Notes: generated by a model from the letters alone, not told the origin. A stretch of 64,000 bases of DNA from Luteimonas gilva (GCF_005239095.1 NZ_SZUA01000001.1:62001-126000); one strand, 5' to 3'; positions 22,059 through 34,559 are shown, numbered from the stretch's first letter. A program made the numbers and translations.

Positions 22059-22516
22059 CAGCCCTTGACCTCGGCGCACAGGATTTCGGCGCACGCGGCC
22101 TGTTCGCCGTCGACCCGCGCCACGCCGGTGTACAAGGCCATGTTGCGGATGTTGCGCTTGAGCGTGACTTCCAATTCCAAGCGATCGCCGGGCACGACCA
22201 TCTTCGAGAACTTCGCGTTGTCGATCTTCACCAGATAGAACAGCTTGCCGTCGGCGGTGTTGCCGTGGGAGAGCTGGGTGAGCAGGCCGCCGGCCTGGGC
22301 CAAGGCTTCGATCACCAGCACGCCCGGCATCACCGGATGGCCGGGGAAATGGCCTTGGAAGAAGGGCTCGTTGATCGTCACGTTCTTGTGCGCCAGCACG
22401 CGTTTGTGCGGATCGAGTTCGACCACGCGGTCGACCAGCAAGAAGGGGTAGCGGTGCGGCAGCAGCTTCTGGATGCCGACGACGTCGAGAGGGAGGGCGA
22501 GGGCGTTGCTGCTCAT
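22058..22516 (-). CDS. fabZ: 3-hydroxyacyl-ACP dehydratase FabZ
   Basis: 152 residues. Hot-dog fold dehydratase of fatty acid elongation, competing with LpxA/LpxD for hydroxyacyl-ACP. Motifs: [13 protein letters not shown] near the N-terminus, the catalytic His in [13 protein letters not shown], and the catalytic Glu in [10 protein letters not shown]. The start overlaps the lpxD stop (ATGA). Confidence 0.97.
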   Translation of the reverse strand: MSSNALALPLDVVGIQKLLPHRYPFLLVDRVVELDPHKRVLAHKNVTINEPFFQGHFPGHPVMPGVLVIEALAQAGGLLTQLSHGNTADGKLFYLVKIDNAKFSKMVVPGDRLELEVTLKRNIRNMALYTGVARVDGEQAACAEILCAEVKG

Positions 22517-23529
22517 CCTTGTTCCTTGTTGCGCGCCTGGAGTTGCCGGGCGATCTGGTCGAGTTGCTTGAAGCGGGCCGCGTTCTTGCGCCAGCTGCGG
22601 TTGTCCATCAGCGGCGTGCCCGACGAGTATTCGCCGGGCTCGCGGATGGAATGGGTGACCAGGCTCATAGCGGTGACCATGACCCGATCGCAGATGTCCA
22701 GATGGCCCAGCACGCCCGCCGCGCCGCCGATCAGGCAGTAGCGACCGATGGTGGCGCTGCCGGCGACCGCGGAGCAGCCGGCCATCGCGGTATGCGCGCC
22801 GATGCGGACGTTGTGTCCGATCTGGATCTGGTTGTCCAGGCGCACGTCTTCTTCCAGCACCGTGTCGTCGATGGCGCCGCGGTCGATGGTGGTGTTGGCG
22901 CCGATTTCGCAATCGTCGCCGACGCTCACGCCGCCGAGCTGCGGCACCTTCATCCAGCGGCCGTTCTCCATCGCCAGGCCGAAGCCGTCGGCGCCGAGCA
23001 CGGCGCCTGGATGGATCAGCACGCGCTCGCCGATTTTCACCCGCACCACCAGCGTCACCCGCGCGACCAGTTCGCTGTTCGCGCCGATGCGGCAATCCTC
23101 GCCGATCGCGCAGCCGGGACCGACCACCGCGCCGGCGCCGACGCTGCTGTTCGCGCCGATGGAGACGAAAGGCCCGATCGACGCGGTCGGATCGATGCGC
23201 GCGCTCGGGTCGACGACGGCGCTGGGATGCACGCCGGGCGCGTGCGCGCGGCGCGTTTCGAACAAGGACGCGATCTTGACGAAAGCGGCGTAGGGATCTT
23301 CTGCGATCAAGGCGGCGACTGGGCTGGCTTCGGCGTCGTTCTCGCGCAGCACCACGGCGGCCGCGGGCGTGCTCGCGAGCATCGGCCGGTAACGCGGATT
23401 GGCCAGGAACGCCAATTTGCCGTCGCCGCCGTTGGCGAGCGTGGCGACGCCGTCGATGCTCACGCCGCCGTCGCCCTGCACGCGCAGGCCGAAGCGTTCG
23501 GCGAGATCGGCGATGGTGTATCGGCTCAT
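22513..23529 (-). CDS. lpxD: UDP-3-O-(3-hydroxyacyl)glucosamine N-acyltransferase
   Basis: 338 residues. Third step of lipid A synthesis. An N-terminal uridine-binding domain (about 1-100) is followed by hexapeptide repeats; the catalytic His lies in the [16 protein letters not shown] segment. It is followed by fabZ with an ATGA overlap and preceded 79 bases upstream by bamA, with no skp/ompH gene between them. Confidence 0.97.
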   Translation of the reverse strand: MSRYTIADLAERFGLRVQGDGGVSIDGVATLANGGDGKLAFLANPRYRPMLASTPAAAVVLRENDAEASPVAALIAEDPYAAFVKIASLFETRRAHAPGVHPSAVVDPSARIDPTASIGPFVSIGANSSVGAGAVVGPGCAIGEDCRIGANSELVARVTLVVRVKIGERVLIHPGAVLGADGFGLAMENGRWMKVPQLGGVSVGDDCEIGANTTIDRGAIDDTVLEEDVRLDNQIQIGHNVRIGAHTAMAGCSAVAGSATIGRYCLIGGAAGVLGHLDICDRVMVTAMSLVTHSIREPGEYSSGTPLMDNRSWRKNAARFKQLDQIARQLQARNKEQG

Positions 23530-23608
23530 CCGGCTATGTTGCCAGACGCAGGCATCGCCGGCACGTACGCTGCCGTACCGGCGCGGGAAGAGCCATTTCG
23601 GAAACCGC

Positions 23609-26017
23609 TTACAGTCCGCCCGAGAAGGTGAACTGCAGGCGTTCGGTTTCGTCGCCGACCTTGTCGCGCAGCGGGAAGGCGTAGCTGATCGAAATCGGCC
23701 CCATCGGCGAGCGCCACAGCAGCGCGACGCCGGTCGAAGCGCGGAATTCGCTGGCCGAGAAGCTGTCGACGTCCTTGTACACGTTGCCGAAATCCAGGAA
23801 CGCCGAGATCCGCGCCGCGTTGCTGTCGAACAGCTTGGGGAAGAACATTTCCAGCGAGCCGATCGTCTTCAGCGAGCCGCCGATGGGCTGCGGGAAGCCG
23901 AACACGCTGGTGGCGCGCGGGCCCAAGGTGTTGTCGACGTAGCCGCGCAGGCGGCCTTGCGAGCTCACGCCGCCGGCGTAGAAGTTCTCGAAGAACGGCA
24001 AGCCGCTGGCGGTGACCACGCGACCGTCGGGCAGGGTGCGCGTGAAGTCCTTGCCGTAGGCGTCGCCGTAGCCCAGGTCCAGGCGCGTGTTGAGCACCAG
24101 GGCCTGGCCGAGCGGCCAGAACTTGGAGAAGTCGTATTCGATCTTGTAGTACTCGACCGTCGATCCCGGCAGCGTGGATTCCACGGTGATCCGCTGCGCG
24201 GTGCCGCTGCTCGGGAAGATGGCGTTGTTGCGCGTGTCGCGGGAAAAGCCCAGCTGCGCGCGCCACGAGTGGAAGGTGCGGTTGCCGACGGCGTCGATGT
24301 AGTCGACGATCACCTGCGGTGTGGTGCCCTGGAACGCCAAGATCTCGTTGGTGTCGATGCCCAACAAGGCCGAGACCGAGTCGTATTCGGTGATCGGCAG
24401 GCTGACGATGGCCTGCGCGGCGCCGCTGTTGGACGAATACTGGGCGACGTTGAAGTCCGAGTAGTCGAATTCGCGCCACCACAGGTTGTAGCCCAGCGCC
24501 ATGCCGTTGTCGCTGAAATACGGATTCATGAACGAGAAGTCGTAGCGCTTCTGGTACGAGCTGCGCTGCGCCGCCACCGACACGCGGTTGCCGCTGCCGA
24601 GGAAGTTGTTCTCGGTCAGCTGGATCGAGGTGGTGATGCCGCTCAGCTGCGAGTAGCCGACGCCGAACAGGAAGCTGCCGGAGGTGGTTTCCTTGACGTT
24701 GACCACCACGTCGACCTGGTCGCTGGAGCCGGGCACCTGCGGCGTCTCGATGTCGACCGTCTCGAAATAGCCCAGCTGCTGCAGGCGGATCTTGGAGCGG
24801 TCGATCGCCACCTGCGAGTACCAGCTGCCTTCGAACTGGCGCATCTGCCGGCGCAGCACTTCGTCGGCGGTGCGGTTGTTGCCCTTGAAGACGATCCGGC
24901 GCACGTTCACGCGCGGCCCGGGCACGACCTGGAAATCGATGCCGACGGTGCGCTTCTCGCGGTCCACGTCCGGCACCGGGTTGACCTGGGCGAAGGCGTA
25001 GCCGATGTTGCCCAGCACCGCGGTGATGGCTTCGGTGGTGGCCTGCAGCACGCGCCGGGAGAAGATCTGATCCTTCTTGACGAAGATCATCTTCTCCACT
25101 TCCTCGCGCGGCAGCACCGTGTCGCCGCTGACCTTGACGTCGGAGATCTTGTACTGCTCGCCTTCGGTGACGCCGGCGGTGATGAACATGTCGCGCTTGT
25201 CGGGGCTGATCGCCACCTGCACCGAATCGCGGGCGAAATCCACGTAGCCGCGGTCCAAGTACCACTGGTCGAGCTTCTCGAAGTCGCCGTCCAGCTTCTC
25301 GCGCGAATACTGGTCGTCGCGCTTGTACCAGCTCATCCAGTTGTGCTCGCGCGATTCCCAGTCGTCGCGGATGTACTTCTCTTCGTACTTCTCGTTGCCG
25401 ATCAGGTTGATATGGCGGATCTTGGCGGCCTTGCCTTCCTTGATCGTGATGGTCACATCGACGCGGTTGCGGTCGAGCTGGGTCACGGTGGGCGTGACTT
25501 CGACGTTGTACTTACCGCGGTTGTTGTACTGGCGGGTCAATTCCTTGGTGACCTGGTCCAGGTCCATGCGGTCGAAGGTTTCGCCGTCGGCCAGGCCGAT
25601 GTCCTTCAGGCCCTTCGACAGGTCTTCGGTCTTGATGTCCTTGTTGCCGGTGATCGTGAGCTTGTTGATCGCCGGGCGCTCTTTCACGGTCACCACCAGG
25701 ATTCCGCCCTGGCGGCCGATCTGCACGTCCTCGAAGAAGCCGGTCTTGTACAGGGCGCGGATCGCCGCGGCCACCCGCGGCTGGTCGACGGTGTCGCCGC
25801 GCTCGATCGGAAGGTAGGTGAACACCGTACCGGCCGAGATGCGCTGCAGGCCGTCGATGCGGATGTCGCTGACGGTGAAGGCTTCGGGCGAGGCGGCGGG
25901 GGCGGGAAGCGGCGATGACGGCGTCGCGGCCGGCGGGGCGAACTGCGCCCAGGCGGGCGCGGACAGCGCCGAGGCGAGGGCGAGGGCAAGCAGGCGGCGA
26001 GTGGGGCTTCGCGTCAT
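23609..26017 (-). CDS. bamA: Outer membrane protein assembly factor BamA
   Basis: 802 residues from the ATG at 26017; a longer frame beginning at 26098 lacks a signal peptide at its N-terminus and is rejected. A signal peptide (about 1-25, ending in SAPAWA) and a Pro/Ala linker precede five POTRA domains (about 47-420). A C-terminal beta-barrel with the VRGF/IRGY-equivalent RGYVDNTLGPR segment follows. The last residues are FTFSGGL, so the canonical terminal Phe is four residues in. It inserts beta-barrel proteins into the outer membrane and sits between rseP and lpxD. Confidence 0.97.
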   Translation of the reverse strand: MTRSPTRRLLALALASALSAPAWAQFAPPAATPSSPLPAPAASPEAFTVSDIRIDGLQRISAGTVFTYLPIERGDTVDQPRVAAAIRALYKTGFFEDVQIGRQGGILVVTVKERPAINKLTITGNKDIKTEDLSKGLKDIGLADGETFDRMDLDQVTKELTRQYNNRGKYNVEVTPTVTQLDRNRVDVTITIKEGKAAKIRHINLIGNEKYEEKYIRDDWESREHNWMSWYKRDDQYSREKLDGDFEKLDQWYLDRGYVDFARDSVQVAISPDKRDMFITAGVTEGEQYKISDVKVSGDTVLPREEVEKMIFVKKDQIFSRRVLQATTEAITAVLGNIGYAFAQVNPVPDVDREKRTVGIDFQVVPGPRVNVRRIVFKGNNRTADEVLRRQMRQFEGSWYSQVAIDRSKIRLQQLGYFETVDIETPQVPGSSDQVDVVVNVKETTSGSFLFGVGYSQLSGITTSIQLTENNFLGSGNRVSVAAQRSSYQKRYDFSFMNPYFSDNGMALGYNLWWREFDYSDFNVAQYSSNSGAAQAIVSLPITEYDSVSALLGIDTNEILAFQGTTPQVIVDYIDAVGNRTFHSWRAQLGFSRDTRNNAIFPSSGTAQRITVESTLPGSTVEYYKIEYDFSKFWPLGQALVLNTRLDLGYGDAYGKDFTRTLPDGRVVTASGLPFFENFYAGGVSSQGRLRGYVDNTLGPRATSVFGFPQPIGGSLKTIGSLEMFFPKLFDSNAARISAFLDFGNVYKDVDSFSASEFRASTGVALLWRSPMGPISISYAFPLRDKVGDETERLQFTFSGGL

Positions 26018-26097
26018 CGTTACGTCCGTTAAGGGGAGCTGCGGGTTCGCGGCGCGTCGCGGCCGTTCATCGCGCGGGAAACGCGAAAAACGGGCCA

Positions 26098-27453
26098 TCA
26101 GCGCACCAGACCCAGGATGTCATTGTAGAACGCCAAGCCCATCAGGCTGGCCAGCAAGGCCAGACCGACGTACTGGCCGGCGGCCATGGCGCGCTCGCTC
26201 AGCGGGCTGCCCTTGACCAACTCAATAAGGTAATACAGCAAGTGGCCCCCGTCCAAAACCGGGATCGGCAGCAGGTTGATGATCGCCAGACTGAGCGAAA
26301 GCAGGGCCAGAAAGTTCAAAAACCAGTCCAGGCCGCGCTTGGCGGTGTCGTTGGCGACCCGCGCGATGGTGATCGGCCCGGAGATGTTCTTGATCGACGC
26401 CTGGCCGGTCAGCATGCGCTTGATCATGCCGAGCGAGTCCGCGGTCATGGCCGCGGTCGCGCTGAAGGCCTGGGGAACCGCAGCTAGCGGGCCGAAACGC
26501 TGGACCGCGTCGTAGGCGGGCTGCTGGGCGGCCGCCAAGCCCAGGCCCAGGCCCCAGTAAGGCTTGCCCTGGGGATCCTTCAGCCGCTGCGGGGCCAGGG
26601 TCCAGGCCATTCTGGAGCCGTCGCGCTCGACCTCGATCATCGCGCTGCCGCCGCGCTCGCCGAGCTTGGCGACGTGGTTCACCAGGTCTTCCGCGTCGAG
26701 CACCGGCTCGCCGTCCACGGCGGTGATGCGGTCGCCTTCGGCCAGCACGCCGTACGCCGGCGTGCCGGGGGTGATCTTGGCGACGACCGCCGGCTGCAGG
26801 GTGAAGCGCCAGCGCAAACCGGTTTGGCGGGCGAATTGGGTTTCGTCGAAATCGTCGGGCAGGCGCGAGAGCGGCAGCACGAGCGTGCGCGCGTTGCCCT
26901 GCGCATCGCTCACGCGCAGCGGGACGTCGTGGCGGTCGATGGCGGCGAGCATGATCGCCTGGGTCGCGTCCGCCCAGGTGGCGGTCGCGCGCTTGTCGAC
27001 CGACTGCACCCGGTCGCCGGCGCGCAATCCCGCTTGTTCGGCGATCGCGCTGACCCGACCGACGGTCGGCGAATAGTCCTGCTTGCCGATCACGAACATC
27101 GCCCACAGCAGCGCGACGCACATCACCAGGTTGGCGATCGGTCCGGCCGCGACGATCGCGATCCTTTGCCAAACGCTTTTGTTGTTGAACGCGCGCTGAG
27201 CCTCGGAGGCCGGCACGTCGCCTTCGCGCTCGTCGAGCATCTTGACGTAGCCGCCCAACGGGATCGCCGCGATCCGGTATTCGGTGCCGTCGCGCCCTTG
27301 GCGCGACCACAATGCGTTGCCGAATCCGATCGAGAAGCGCAGCACTTTGACGCCGCAACGGCGCGCGACCCAGAAATGGCCGAACTCGTGGAACGTCACC
27401 AGCAAGCCGATGCTGACGATCAACCACCAAATCGAGCCGAAAAAGTCGCTCAT
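26098..27453 (-). CDS. rseP: RIP zinc metalloprotease RseP
   Basis: 451 residues. Site-2 protease that cleaves anti-sigma factor RseA in the envelope stress response. The zinc motif HEFGH is at residues 22-26 and the third ligand is in PVLDGGHLL near the C-terminal membrane spans. Two periplasmic PDZ regions lie between. The start overlaps the dxr stop (ATGA). It is upstream of bamA, a main client of envelope-stress control. Confidence 0.97.
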   Translation of the reverse strand: MSDFFGSIWWLIVSIGLLVTFHEFGHFWVARRCGVKVLRFSIGFGNALWSRQGRDGTEYRIAAIPLGGYVKMLDEREGDVPASEAQRAFNNKSVWQRIAIVAAGPIANLVMCVALLWAMFVIGKQDYSPTVGRVSAIAEQAGLRAGDRVQSVDKRATATWADATQAIMLAAIDRHDVPLRVSDAQGNARTLVLPLSRLPDDFDETQFARQTGLRWRFTLQPAVVAKITPGTPAYGVLAEGDRITAVDGEPVLDAEDLVNHVAKLGERGGSAMIEVERDGSRMAWTLAPQRLKDPQGKPYWGLGLGLAAAQQPAYDAVQRFGPLAAVPQAFSATAAMTADSLGMIKRMLTGQASIKNISGPITIARVANDTAKRGLDWFLNFLALLSLSLAIINLLPIPVLDGGHLLYYLIELVKGSPLSERAMAAGQYVGLALLASLMGLAFYNDILGLVR

Positions 27454-28640
27454 GCGCCGATCGTCGTTGTCGCCGCCGCTTTCGATGCCAGCCGCCGCGC
27501 TTGCGCATCGGCCTCCAGCAACGTGTCCAGCGTATCGGCCGCTTGGGAAGGAAGCGCGGCGAGGACGTCCTCGACCAGCGCAGGTATGGCTAGGAAACCC
27601 AGTTGGCCCTGAAGAAACGCTGAAACGGCGATTTCGTTGGCCGCATTAAGGATGGCCGGCGCGGTGCCGCCGGCGCGCAGCGCGCGGTAGGCCAGCGCCA
27701 GGCAGGGGAAAGCGTCCAGGTCGGGGGCTTCGAAATCCAGCCGGCCTTGCGTCAGCAAATCCAGCCTTTCCACGCCCGATTCGATCCGCTGCGGCCAGGC
27801 CAGGCCCACCGCGAGCGCCGTGCGCATGTCGGGCAGGCCGAGCTGGGCGAGGGTGGAACCGTCGATGAATTCCACCAGCGAGTGCACCAGGCTCTGCGGA
27901 TGCACCAGCACTTCGATGCGGTCGGCGGCCATGCCGAACAGGTGGTGGGCTTCGATCACTTCCAAGCCCTTGTTCATCAGCGTGGCCGAATCGACCGAGA
28001 TCTTCGGCCCCATCGACCAGCGCGGATGCGCCACCGCCTGCGCCGGCGTCACCGTGCGCAACCGTTCCCGGTCCCACCCGCGGAAGGGACCCCCGGAAGC
28101 GGTCAGCACGATCCGGCGCAGCGCGTCGGCGCAGGCCGCGTCGGGCAAGCATTGGAAGATCGCGTTGTGCTCGCTGTCGATGGGCACGATTTGCGCGCCG
28201 GAGTCGCGGGCGATGCCGGTCAACAATTCGCCGGCCAGCACCAGCGATTCTTTGTTGGCCAGCAGCAGGCGCTTGCCGGCGCGCGCGGCGGCGAGAGTCG
28301 AGGCCAGTCCGGCCGCGCCGACGATGGCGGCGACCACGGTGTCGCAAACGTCGCCGGCGGCCAGCGCGTCGAGCGCCTCGGGGCCGGCGTGCGCCTGTGT
28401 GGACAAGCCGGCGTCGCGCAAGCCGTCGCGCAATTCGGCGTAGCGGGAAGCGTCGGCGATCGCCGCGTGCGCGGGCTTATGGCGCACGCACAGCGCGAGC
28501 AAGGCGGGCACGTTGCTGCCCGCGGCGAGCACGCTGGCGCGCAGGCGGTCGGGATGGCGCGCGATCACATCGAGCGCGGACGCGCCGATCGATCCGGTGG
28601 CGCCGAAGACGGCGACGTTGCGCGCAGCGGAAGCCGTCAT
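27450..28640 (-). CDS. dxr: 1-deoxy-D-xylulose 5-phosphate reductoisomerase
   Basis: 396 residues. Converts DXP to MEP, the committed step of the non-mevalonate isoprenoid pathway. The NADPH-binding GATGSIG is at the N-terminus; metal and substrate motifs are [19 protein letters not shown] and [14 protein letters not shown]. It lies between cdsA and rseP and supplies the pathway used by ispA and uppS in this window. Confidence 0.97.
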   Translation of the reverse strand: MTASAARNVAVFGATGSIGASALDVIARHPDRLRASVLAAGSNVPALLALCVRHKPAHAAIADASRYAELRDGLRDAGLSTQAHAGPEALDALAAGDVCDTVVAAIVGAAGLASTLAAARAGKRLLLANKESLVLAGELLTGIARDSGAQIVPIDSEHNAIFQCLPDAACADALRRIVLTASGGPFRGWDRERLRTVTPAQAVAHPRWSMGPKISVDSATLMNKGLEVIEAHHLFGMAADRIEVLVHPQSLVHSLVEFIDGSTLAQLGLPDMRTALAVGLAWPQRIESGVERLDLLTQGRLDFEAPDLDAFPCLALAYRALRAGGTAPAILNAANEIAVSAFLQGQLGFLAIPALVEDVLAALPSQAADTLDTLLEADAQARRLASKAAATTTIGA

Positions 28641-28650
28641 CGTCGCGGAC

Positions 28651-29510
<860 letters not shown>

Positions 29511-29514
<4 letters not shown>

Positions 29515-30272
29515 TCGGCGCTCGGTGCGGAGGGGGCTGCCACTTGCGCCCCGGTCAGGCCGAAACGGCGCTCGCGCTGGGCGTAATCGTCCAGGGCGCG
29601 GCGCAGTGTCGCCGCATCCAGCTCCGGCCACAACGTCTCGGTGAACCAGAGCTCGGTGTAGGCCAGCTGCCAAAGCAGGAAATTGCTGATGCGGTGGTCG
29701 CCGCCGGTGCGGATGAAGAGGTCCGGCGGCGGCAAATCGGCCAGGGCCATGCGTGCGGCCACGGCGGCTTCGTCGATGTCCTCGGGCCGCAACTTGCCTT
29801 CCGCCACGTCGCGCGCCAGCGAACGCGCCGCCGCCGCCATGTCTTGGCGGCCGCCGTAACTGGCGGCGATCGACAAGGTCAGGCGGCGGTGTTGGCGGGT
29901 CGATGCCTCGGCCGTGTCCATCTTCTCGCGCAGCACGGCGCCGAAGCGTTCGCGTTCGCCGATGAAGCGGATTCGCACGCCGCGCCGGCCGAGTTCTTCG
30001 ACTTCGCGATCCAGCGCGTTGAGGAACAATTTCATCAAGGCGCCGACTTCTTCTTCGGGCCGGCCCCAGTTCTCGCTGGAGAAGGCGAACAAGGTCAGCG
30101 CTTCGATGCCTTGTTCCAGGCAGAAGTCGATGCACAGATTGACCGAACGCGCGCCGGCTCGGTGGCCGATCACGCGCGGCCGTCTGCGGCGTTCGGCCCA
30201 GCGGCCGTTGCCGTCCATGATGACGGCCAAGTGGCGCGGGACGCGCACGGGCGCGGGCGGCGTTGCGCTCAT
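29511..30272 (-). CDS. uppS: Undecaprenyl diphosphate synthase
   Basis: 253 residues. Makes C55-PP, the carrier for peptidoglycan, O-antigen and the exopolysaccharide locus at the right of this window. The catalytic Asp is in the IMDGNGRWAE motif near residue 18-27, and RTGGDHRISNFLLWQ and the ELWFTETLWPE motif are near the C-terminus. It starts 13 bases after frr ends. Confidence 0.97.
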
Positions 30273-30285
30273 GTCGATGGCCGGG

Positions 30286-30846
30286 TCAAACCGCCATCAA
30301 TTCCTGTTCCTTGGCCTTGACCACCTCGTCGACGTCTTTGATCGCCTTGTCGGTCAGCTTCTGGATCTCGTCCTCGCTGCGGCGCTCGTCGTCCTCGGTG
30401 ATCTTCTTGTCCTTGAGCAAATCCTTCACCTGCTGATTGGCGTCGCGGCGGATGTTGCGGATCGCGACCTTCGTGTCTTCGCCTTCGCCGTGGACGTGTT
30501 TGGACAGTTCCTTGCGGCGTTCCTCGGTCAGCGCGGGCAGGTTGATGCGGATGGTGGTGCCCGCGGTGTTCGGGGTCAGGCCCAGATCGGAGGCGAGAAT
30601 CGCCTTCTCCACCGGCCCGACCATCTGCTTCTCGTACGGGCTGATGGTCAAGGTGCGCGCGTCGGTGACGGCGATGCTGGCCACTTGCGAGAGCGGCGTA
30701 TCCGAGCCGTAGTAGTTCACCTTCAAATGGTCGACCAGCGCGGCCGAGGCACGGCCGGTGCGGACCTTGGTCAGGTCGTGGCGCAGCGCGTCCACGCTCT
30801 TGGCCATGCGGGTCTGGGCGTCCTTCTTGATGTCGTTCGGCGTCAT
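30286..30846 (-). CDS. frr: Ribosome recycling factor
   Basis: 186 residues from the ATG at 30846. Dissociates post-termination ribosomes with EF-G. Visible are the helical bundle with [13 protein letters not shown], the small beta domain ([14 protein letters not shown]) and the long charged C-terminal helices ending [10 protein letters not shown]. The normally adjacent pyrH is about 1.2 kb upstream, displaced by a cation transporter gene. Confidence 0.97.
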   Translation of the reverse strand: MTPNDIKKDAQTRMAKSVDALRHDLTKVRTGRASAALVDHLKVNYYGSDTPLSQVASIAVTDARTLTISPYEKQMVGPVEKAILASDLGLTPNTAGTTIRINLPALTEERRKELSKHVHGEGEDTKVAIRNIRRDANQQVKDLLKDKKITEDDERRSEDEIQKLTDKAIKDVDEVVKAKEQELMAV

Positions 30847-30879
30847 GGCCGGCTCCGTTGCATGATTCAGCCGGGAATT

Positions 30880-31000
30880 GTAGCCCGGGTAAGCGCAGCG
30901 CACCCGGGAAACGCCGCAGGCGTTTCGTGAAGCGGACCGCCGCGCGGCCGTTGGTCCTGCCAGGATCCCGGGTGCGGCCTTTGGCCTTACCCGGGCTACA
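30880..31000. repeat. Inverted repeat GTAGCCCGGGTAAG...CTTACCCGGGCTAC
   Basis: Outer arms are GTAGCCCGGGTAAG and a close complement; inner GCACCCGGGAAAC and ATCCCGGGTGC also pair. Lies between the CDF transporter gene and frr. Confidence 0.8.
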
Positions 31001-31005
31001 GACGA

Positions 31006-31902
31006 TCAATGGGCGTGCGGGGCGCGGTCGTGCAGGTCGTGCTCGCAGGCCTGGCCGTGTTCGATCTGTAAGGTCGGGTGGTTGATCCCGAATCGTTCGT
31101 CCAAGTCGTGGACCAGGCGGTCGATGAAGCCGTCGTGGTCGTCGCCTTGGGGACGCACCAGATGCGCGGTCATCGCGATTTCTCCCGCACCCAGCGACCA
31201 GATGTGCAGATGGTGGACCGCGCTGACCCCCGGCTGCGAGACCAGGAAGGCGTTTACCTCGGCCTGGTCGATGCCGCGCGGCACCGCGTCCATCGCGGCG
31301 TTGAAGGCGTCGCGCAGCAGGCCGAAGGCGCCGATGGCGACCACGCCGCCGACCACCAGCGCGGTCAGCGGATCCAGCCAGGCCCAACCCAGGGTCAACA
31401 TGCCGATGCCGGCCAGCACCGCGGCCAGCGAGACCGCGGCATCGGCGACCAGGTGCAGGAAAGCGCCGCGGCGGTTCAGATCCTGGGCGTGGCCGTCGCG
31501 CACGAACCACGCCGCGCCGAGGTTGACCGCGATGCCGATCGCCGCCACGACCACCACCGGCATGGCCGGAATCTGCGGCGGCGCGCTGAAACGGCGCACG
31601 GCTTCCCAGCCCAGCGCGCCGGCGAACGCCACCAGCAGTAGCGCGTTGGCCAGCGGCGACAGCAAAGTCGCGCGCCGCCAGCCGTAGGTGTGGCGTTGGG
31701 TCGGCGGCCGCTTGGCGATGACCGCCGCCCCCCAAGCCAGGCCCAGGCCCAGTACGTCGCCCAGGTTGTGCAGCGCATCGGACAGCAGCGCCAGCGAGTT
31801 GGTGGCGAAGCCGTAGCCCGCTTCGAGCGCGGTGTAGGCGAGGTTGATCAGCGTCACCGCGGCGAAAGCGCGGGTGTTGGAACCGTGGTCGTGGGAGTGC
31901 AT
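31006..31902 (-). CDS. Cation diffusion facilitator (CzcD/ZitB-like metal exporter)
   Basis: 298 residues from the ATG at 31902. An N-terminal MHSHDHGSN metal-binding tail is followed by six spans. The paired site residues are in SDALHNLGD (span 2) and HLVADAAVSL (span 5). A cytoplasmic C-terminal domain (about 205-298) ends in a His-rich CEHDLHDRAPHAH tail. It probably exports Zn2+ or Co2+/Cd2+ from the cytoplasm in exchange for protons; specificity cannot be read here. It is flanked by two different inverted repeats and interrupts the usual pyrH-frr pair. Confidence 0.92.
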   Translation of the reverse strand: MHSHDHGSNTRAFAAVTLINLAYTALEAGYGFATNSLALLSDALHNLGDVLGLGLAWGAAVIAKRPPTQRHTYGWRRATLLSPLANALLLVAFAGALGWEAVRRFSAPPQIPAMPVVVVAAIGIAVNLGAAWFVRDGHAQDLNRRGAFLHLVADAAVSLAAVLAGIGMLTLGWAWLDPLTALVVGGVVAIGAFGLLRDAFNAAMDAVPRGIDQAEVNAFLVSQPGVSAVHHLHIWSLGAGEIAMTAHLVRPQGDDHDGFIDRLVHDLDERFGINHPTLQIEHGQACEHDLHDRAPHAH

Positions 31903-31953
31903 GGGCGAATCCTGCCACCCGCTGGGCCCGGACACTATTTCACCGCCAGCAGC

Positions 31954-32054
31954 TTTTGTGGGAGCGGCTTCAGCCGCGAGCTTTTTCGGCCCACCGCGAA
32001 TCGATGCTGCGGCACAGGTGGAAGAGCTCGCGGCTGAAGCCGCTCCCACAAAAA
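31954..32054. repeat. Intergenic inverted repeat, GGAGCGGCTTCAGCCGCGAGCT type
   Basis: Third copy of the family at 11541 and 13372, between pyrH and the cation transporter gene, with perfect outer arms. Confidence 0.85.
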
Positions 32055-32059
32055 GCGGT

Positions 32060-32782
32060 TTAGCCGCGGCCTTGGACCAGGGTGCCGATGTTGGCGCCCT
32101 TCAGGACATTCAGCAGCACGCCCGGCTGGCCCATGTCGAAGATCCGCAGCGGCAAGTCGCTGTCGCGGCACAGCGCGAACGCAGCGGTGTCCATCACGTT
32201 GAGGTCGCGGCTGATCACCTCGTCGTAGGTCAACGAATCGAAGCGCTTGGCGTTCGGATTTTTCTTCGGATCGGCGTCGTACACGCCGTCGACCTTGGTC
32301 GCCTTCAGCAGCAGATCGGCGCCGATCTCGATCGCGCGCAGCGCCGCGCCCGAATCGGTGGTGAAGAAGGGATTGCCGGTGCCGGCGGCGAAGATCGCGA
32401 TCCGGCCCTTTTCCAGATGGCGGATCGCTCGGCGACGGATGTAGTCCTCGCAGACGTCGTTGATTTTGATCGCGCTCATCACTCGGACTTTCGCGCCCAG
32501 TTTTTCCAAAGCGTCCTGCATCGCCAGCGCGTTGATCACGGTGGCCAGCATGCCCATCTGGTCGCCGGTGACGCGGTCCATGCCGGATGCGGCCAAACCG
32601 GCGCCGCGGAAGATGTTGCCGCCGCCGATCACCAGCGCGATCTCGGCGCCGGCTTCGCGCGCTTCGATCACCTCGCGCGCCAAGCGCCCGATCACCTTCG
32701 GATCGATGCCGTAATCCTCGTCGCCCATCAAGGCCTCGCCGGACAGCTTCAACAGGACGCGGCGGTAGGCGAGAGCGGGCAT
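32060..32782 (-). CDS. pyrH: UMP kinase
   Basis: 240 residues from the ATG at 32782; the longer open frame upstream runs antisense through the AIM24-family gene. Phosphorylates UMP to UDP. Motifs are LLKLSGEAL near the N-terminus, IGGGNIFRG, the [17 protein letters not shown] segment and [13 protein letters not shown]. Divergent from the AIM24 gene, with 115 bases between the starts. Confidence 0.97.
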   Translation of the reverse strand: MPALAYRRVLLKLSGEALMGDEDYGIDPKVIGRLAREVIEAREAGAEIALVIGGGNIFRGAGLAASGMDRVTGDQMGMLATVINALAMQDALEKLGAKVRVMSAIKINDVCEDYIRRRAIRHLEKGRIAIFAAGTGNPFFTTDSGAALRAIEIGADLLLKATKVDGVYDADPKKNPNAKRFDSLTYDEVISRDLNVMDTAAFALCRDSDLPLRIFDMGQPGVLLNVLKGANIGTLVQGRG

Positions 32783-32897
32783 CGGCGGACTCCAGGCGTG
32801 CAAACGCTGCAATTCTAGCCGAAGCGGGCCCGGCGCTGTCGCCAAAGCGAAGCGAGGGCGGGCTAACATCGCGCTCCCGTCAACGCGAGGAGCCGCA

Positions 32898-33593
32898 ATG
32901 GCCGTGCAGTCGCTACAGGAGTTCCTAGCCGCATCCAAGGAAAAAGACGCCAGCCCGGAAGCGTTCGAATTGGAGAATCCGCATCTGCTCGAGGTGCGCG
33001 TCGACGGCCTGGTGTGGGCGAAGGCCGGTGCGATGGTGGCGCGCAAGGGCAACGTGAAGTTCACCCGGCAGGGTGTGCTGGAGCAGGGCCTGGGCAATCT
33101 TTTGAAGAAGGCGGTCAGCGGCGAAGGCATGCAGCTGATGAAGATGGAAGGCGAGGGCCGTGTCTATTTGGCCGATGCCGGCAAGAAGATCACCCTACTG
33201 CGCTTGGCCGGCGAAGCGATCTTCGTCAACGGCAACGACGTGCTGGCGATCGAAGCGGGCATCGACAACAAGATCACGATGATGCGGCGCGTGGCCGGCA
33301 TGCTGTCCGGCGGCCTGTTCAATGTGAGATTGAGCGGGCACGGCATCGTCGCCATCACGTCGCATTACCAGCCGCTGACTCTGCCGGTGAACGCGCAGAC
33401 CGGACCGGTATTCACCGATCCGAACGCGACGGTGGCGTGGTCGGGCGGGTTATCACCGGAGATCGTCGCCGACATTTCGCTGGGCACGCTGTTCGGGCGC
33501 GGCTCGGGCGAAAGCGTGCAGCTGAAGTTCGCCGGCGACGGGTGGGTGGTGGTGCAGCCGTACGAGGAAGTGGTGTTGCAGGCGAAGGAGTAG
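32898..33593 (+). CDS. AIM24 family protein
   Basis: 231 residues with GAGGAGCC just before the ATG. Belongs to the AIM24/TIGR00266-like family of tandem beta-sheet proteins, named after a yeast mitochondrial protein; the bacterial role is unknown. Characteristic features are the regular GxxxAxxGxxxx motifs such as [19 protein letters not shown], the [17 protein letters not shown] segment and a C-terminal VQPYEEV. No signal peptide. It lies alone on the + strand between tsf and pyrH, and shares a bidirectional terminator with tsf. Confidence 0.85.
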   Translation: MAVQSLQEFLAASKEKDASPEAFELENPHLLEVRVDGLVWAKAGAMVARKGNVKFTRQGVLEQGLGNLLKKAVSGEGMQLMKMEGEGRVYLADAGKKITLLRLAGEAIFVNGNDVLAIEAGIDNKITMMRRVAGMLSGGLFNVRLSGHGIVAITSHYQPLTLPVNAQTGPVFTDPNATVAWSGGLSPEIVADISLGTLFGRGSGESVQLKFAGDGWVVVQPYEEVVLQAKE

Positions 33594-33602
33594 GCGCATT
33601 GC

Positions 33603-33628
33603 ACCCTCTCCCGCACGCGGGAGAGGGT
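33603..33628. repeat. CCCTCTCCCGC palindromic element
   Basis: ACCCTCTCCCG and CGGGAGAGGGT arms just after the AIM24 stop and before the intrinsic terminator. Confidence 0.75.
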
Positions 33629-33635
33629 TAAAAAC

Positions 33636-33664
33636 AAAAAAGCCGCGGTTTCCCGCGGCTTTTT
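33636..33664. terminator. Bidirectional intrinsic terminator between AIM24 gene and tsf
   Basis: An 8-bp stem AGCCGCGG/CCGCGGCT with a TTTC-type loop is flanked by an A-run on the left and a T-run on the right. It can therefore end transcripts from both convergent genes. Confidence 0.9.
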
Positions 33665-33686
33665 CTTGTTCCGAAGATCGGACGGC

Positions 33687-34559
<873 letters not shown>

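Noticed and set aside
23399-25918. 839-residue open frame on the + strand opposite bamA and lpxD
   Set aside because: Antisense shadow of bamA with no signal peptide or recognisable domain.
26018-26098. Longer bamA start at 26098
   Set aside because: It would place 27 Arg-rich residues before a perfectly good signal peptide, and the codons cross into the rseP stop.
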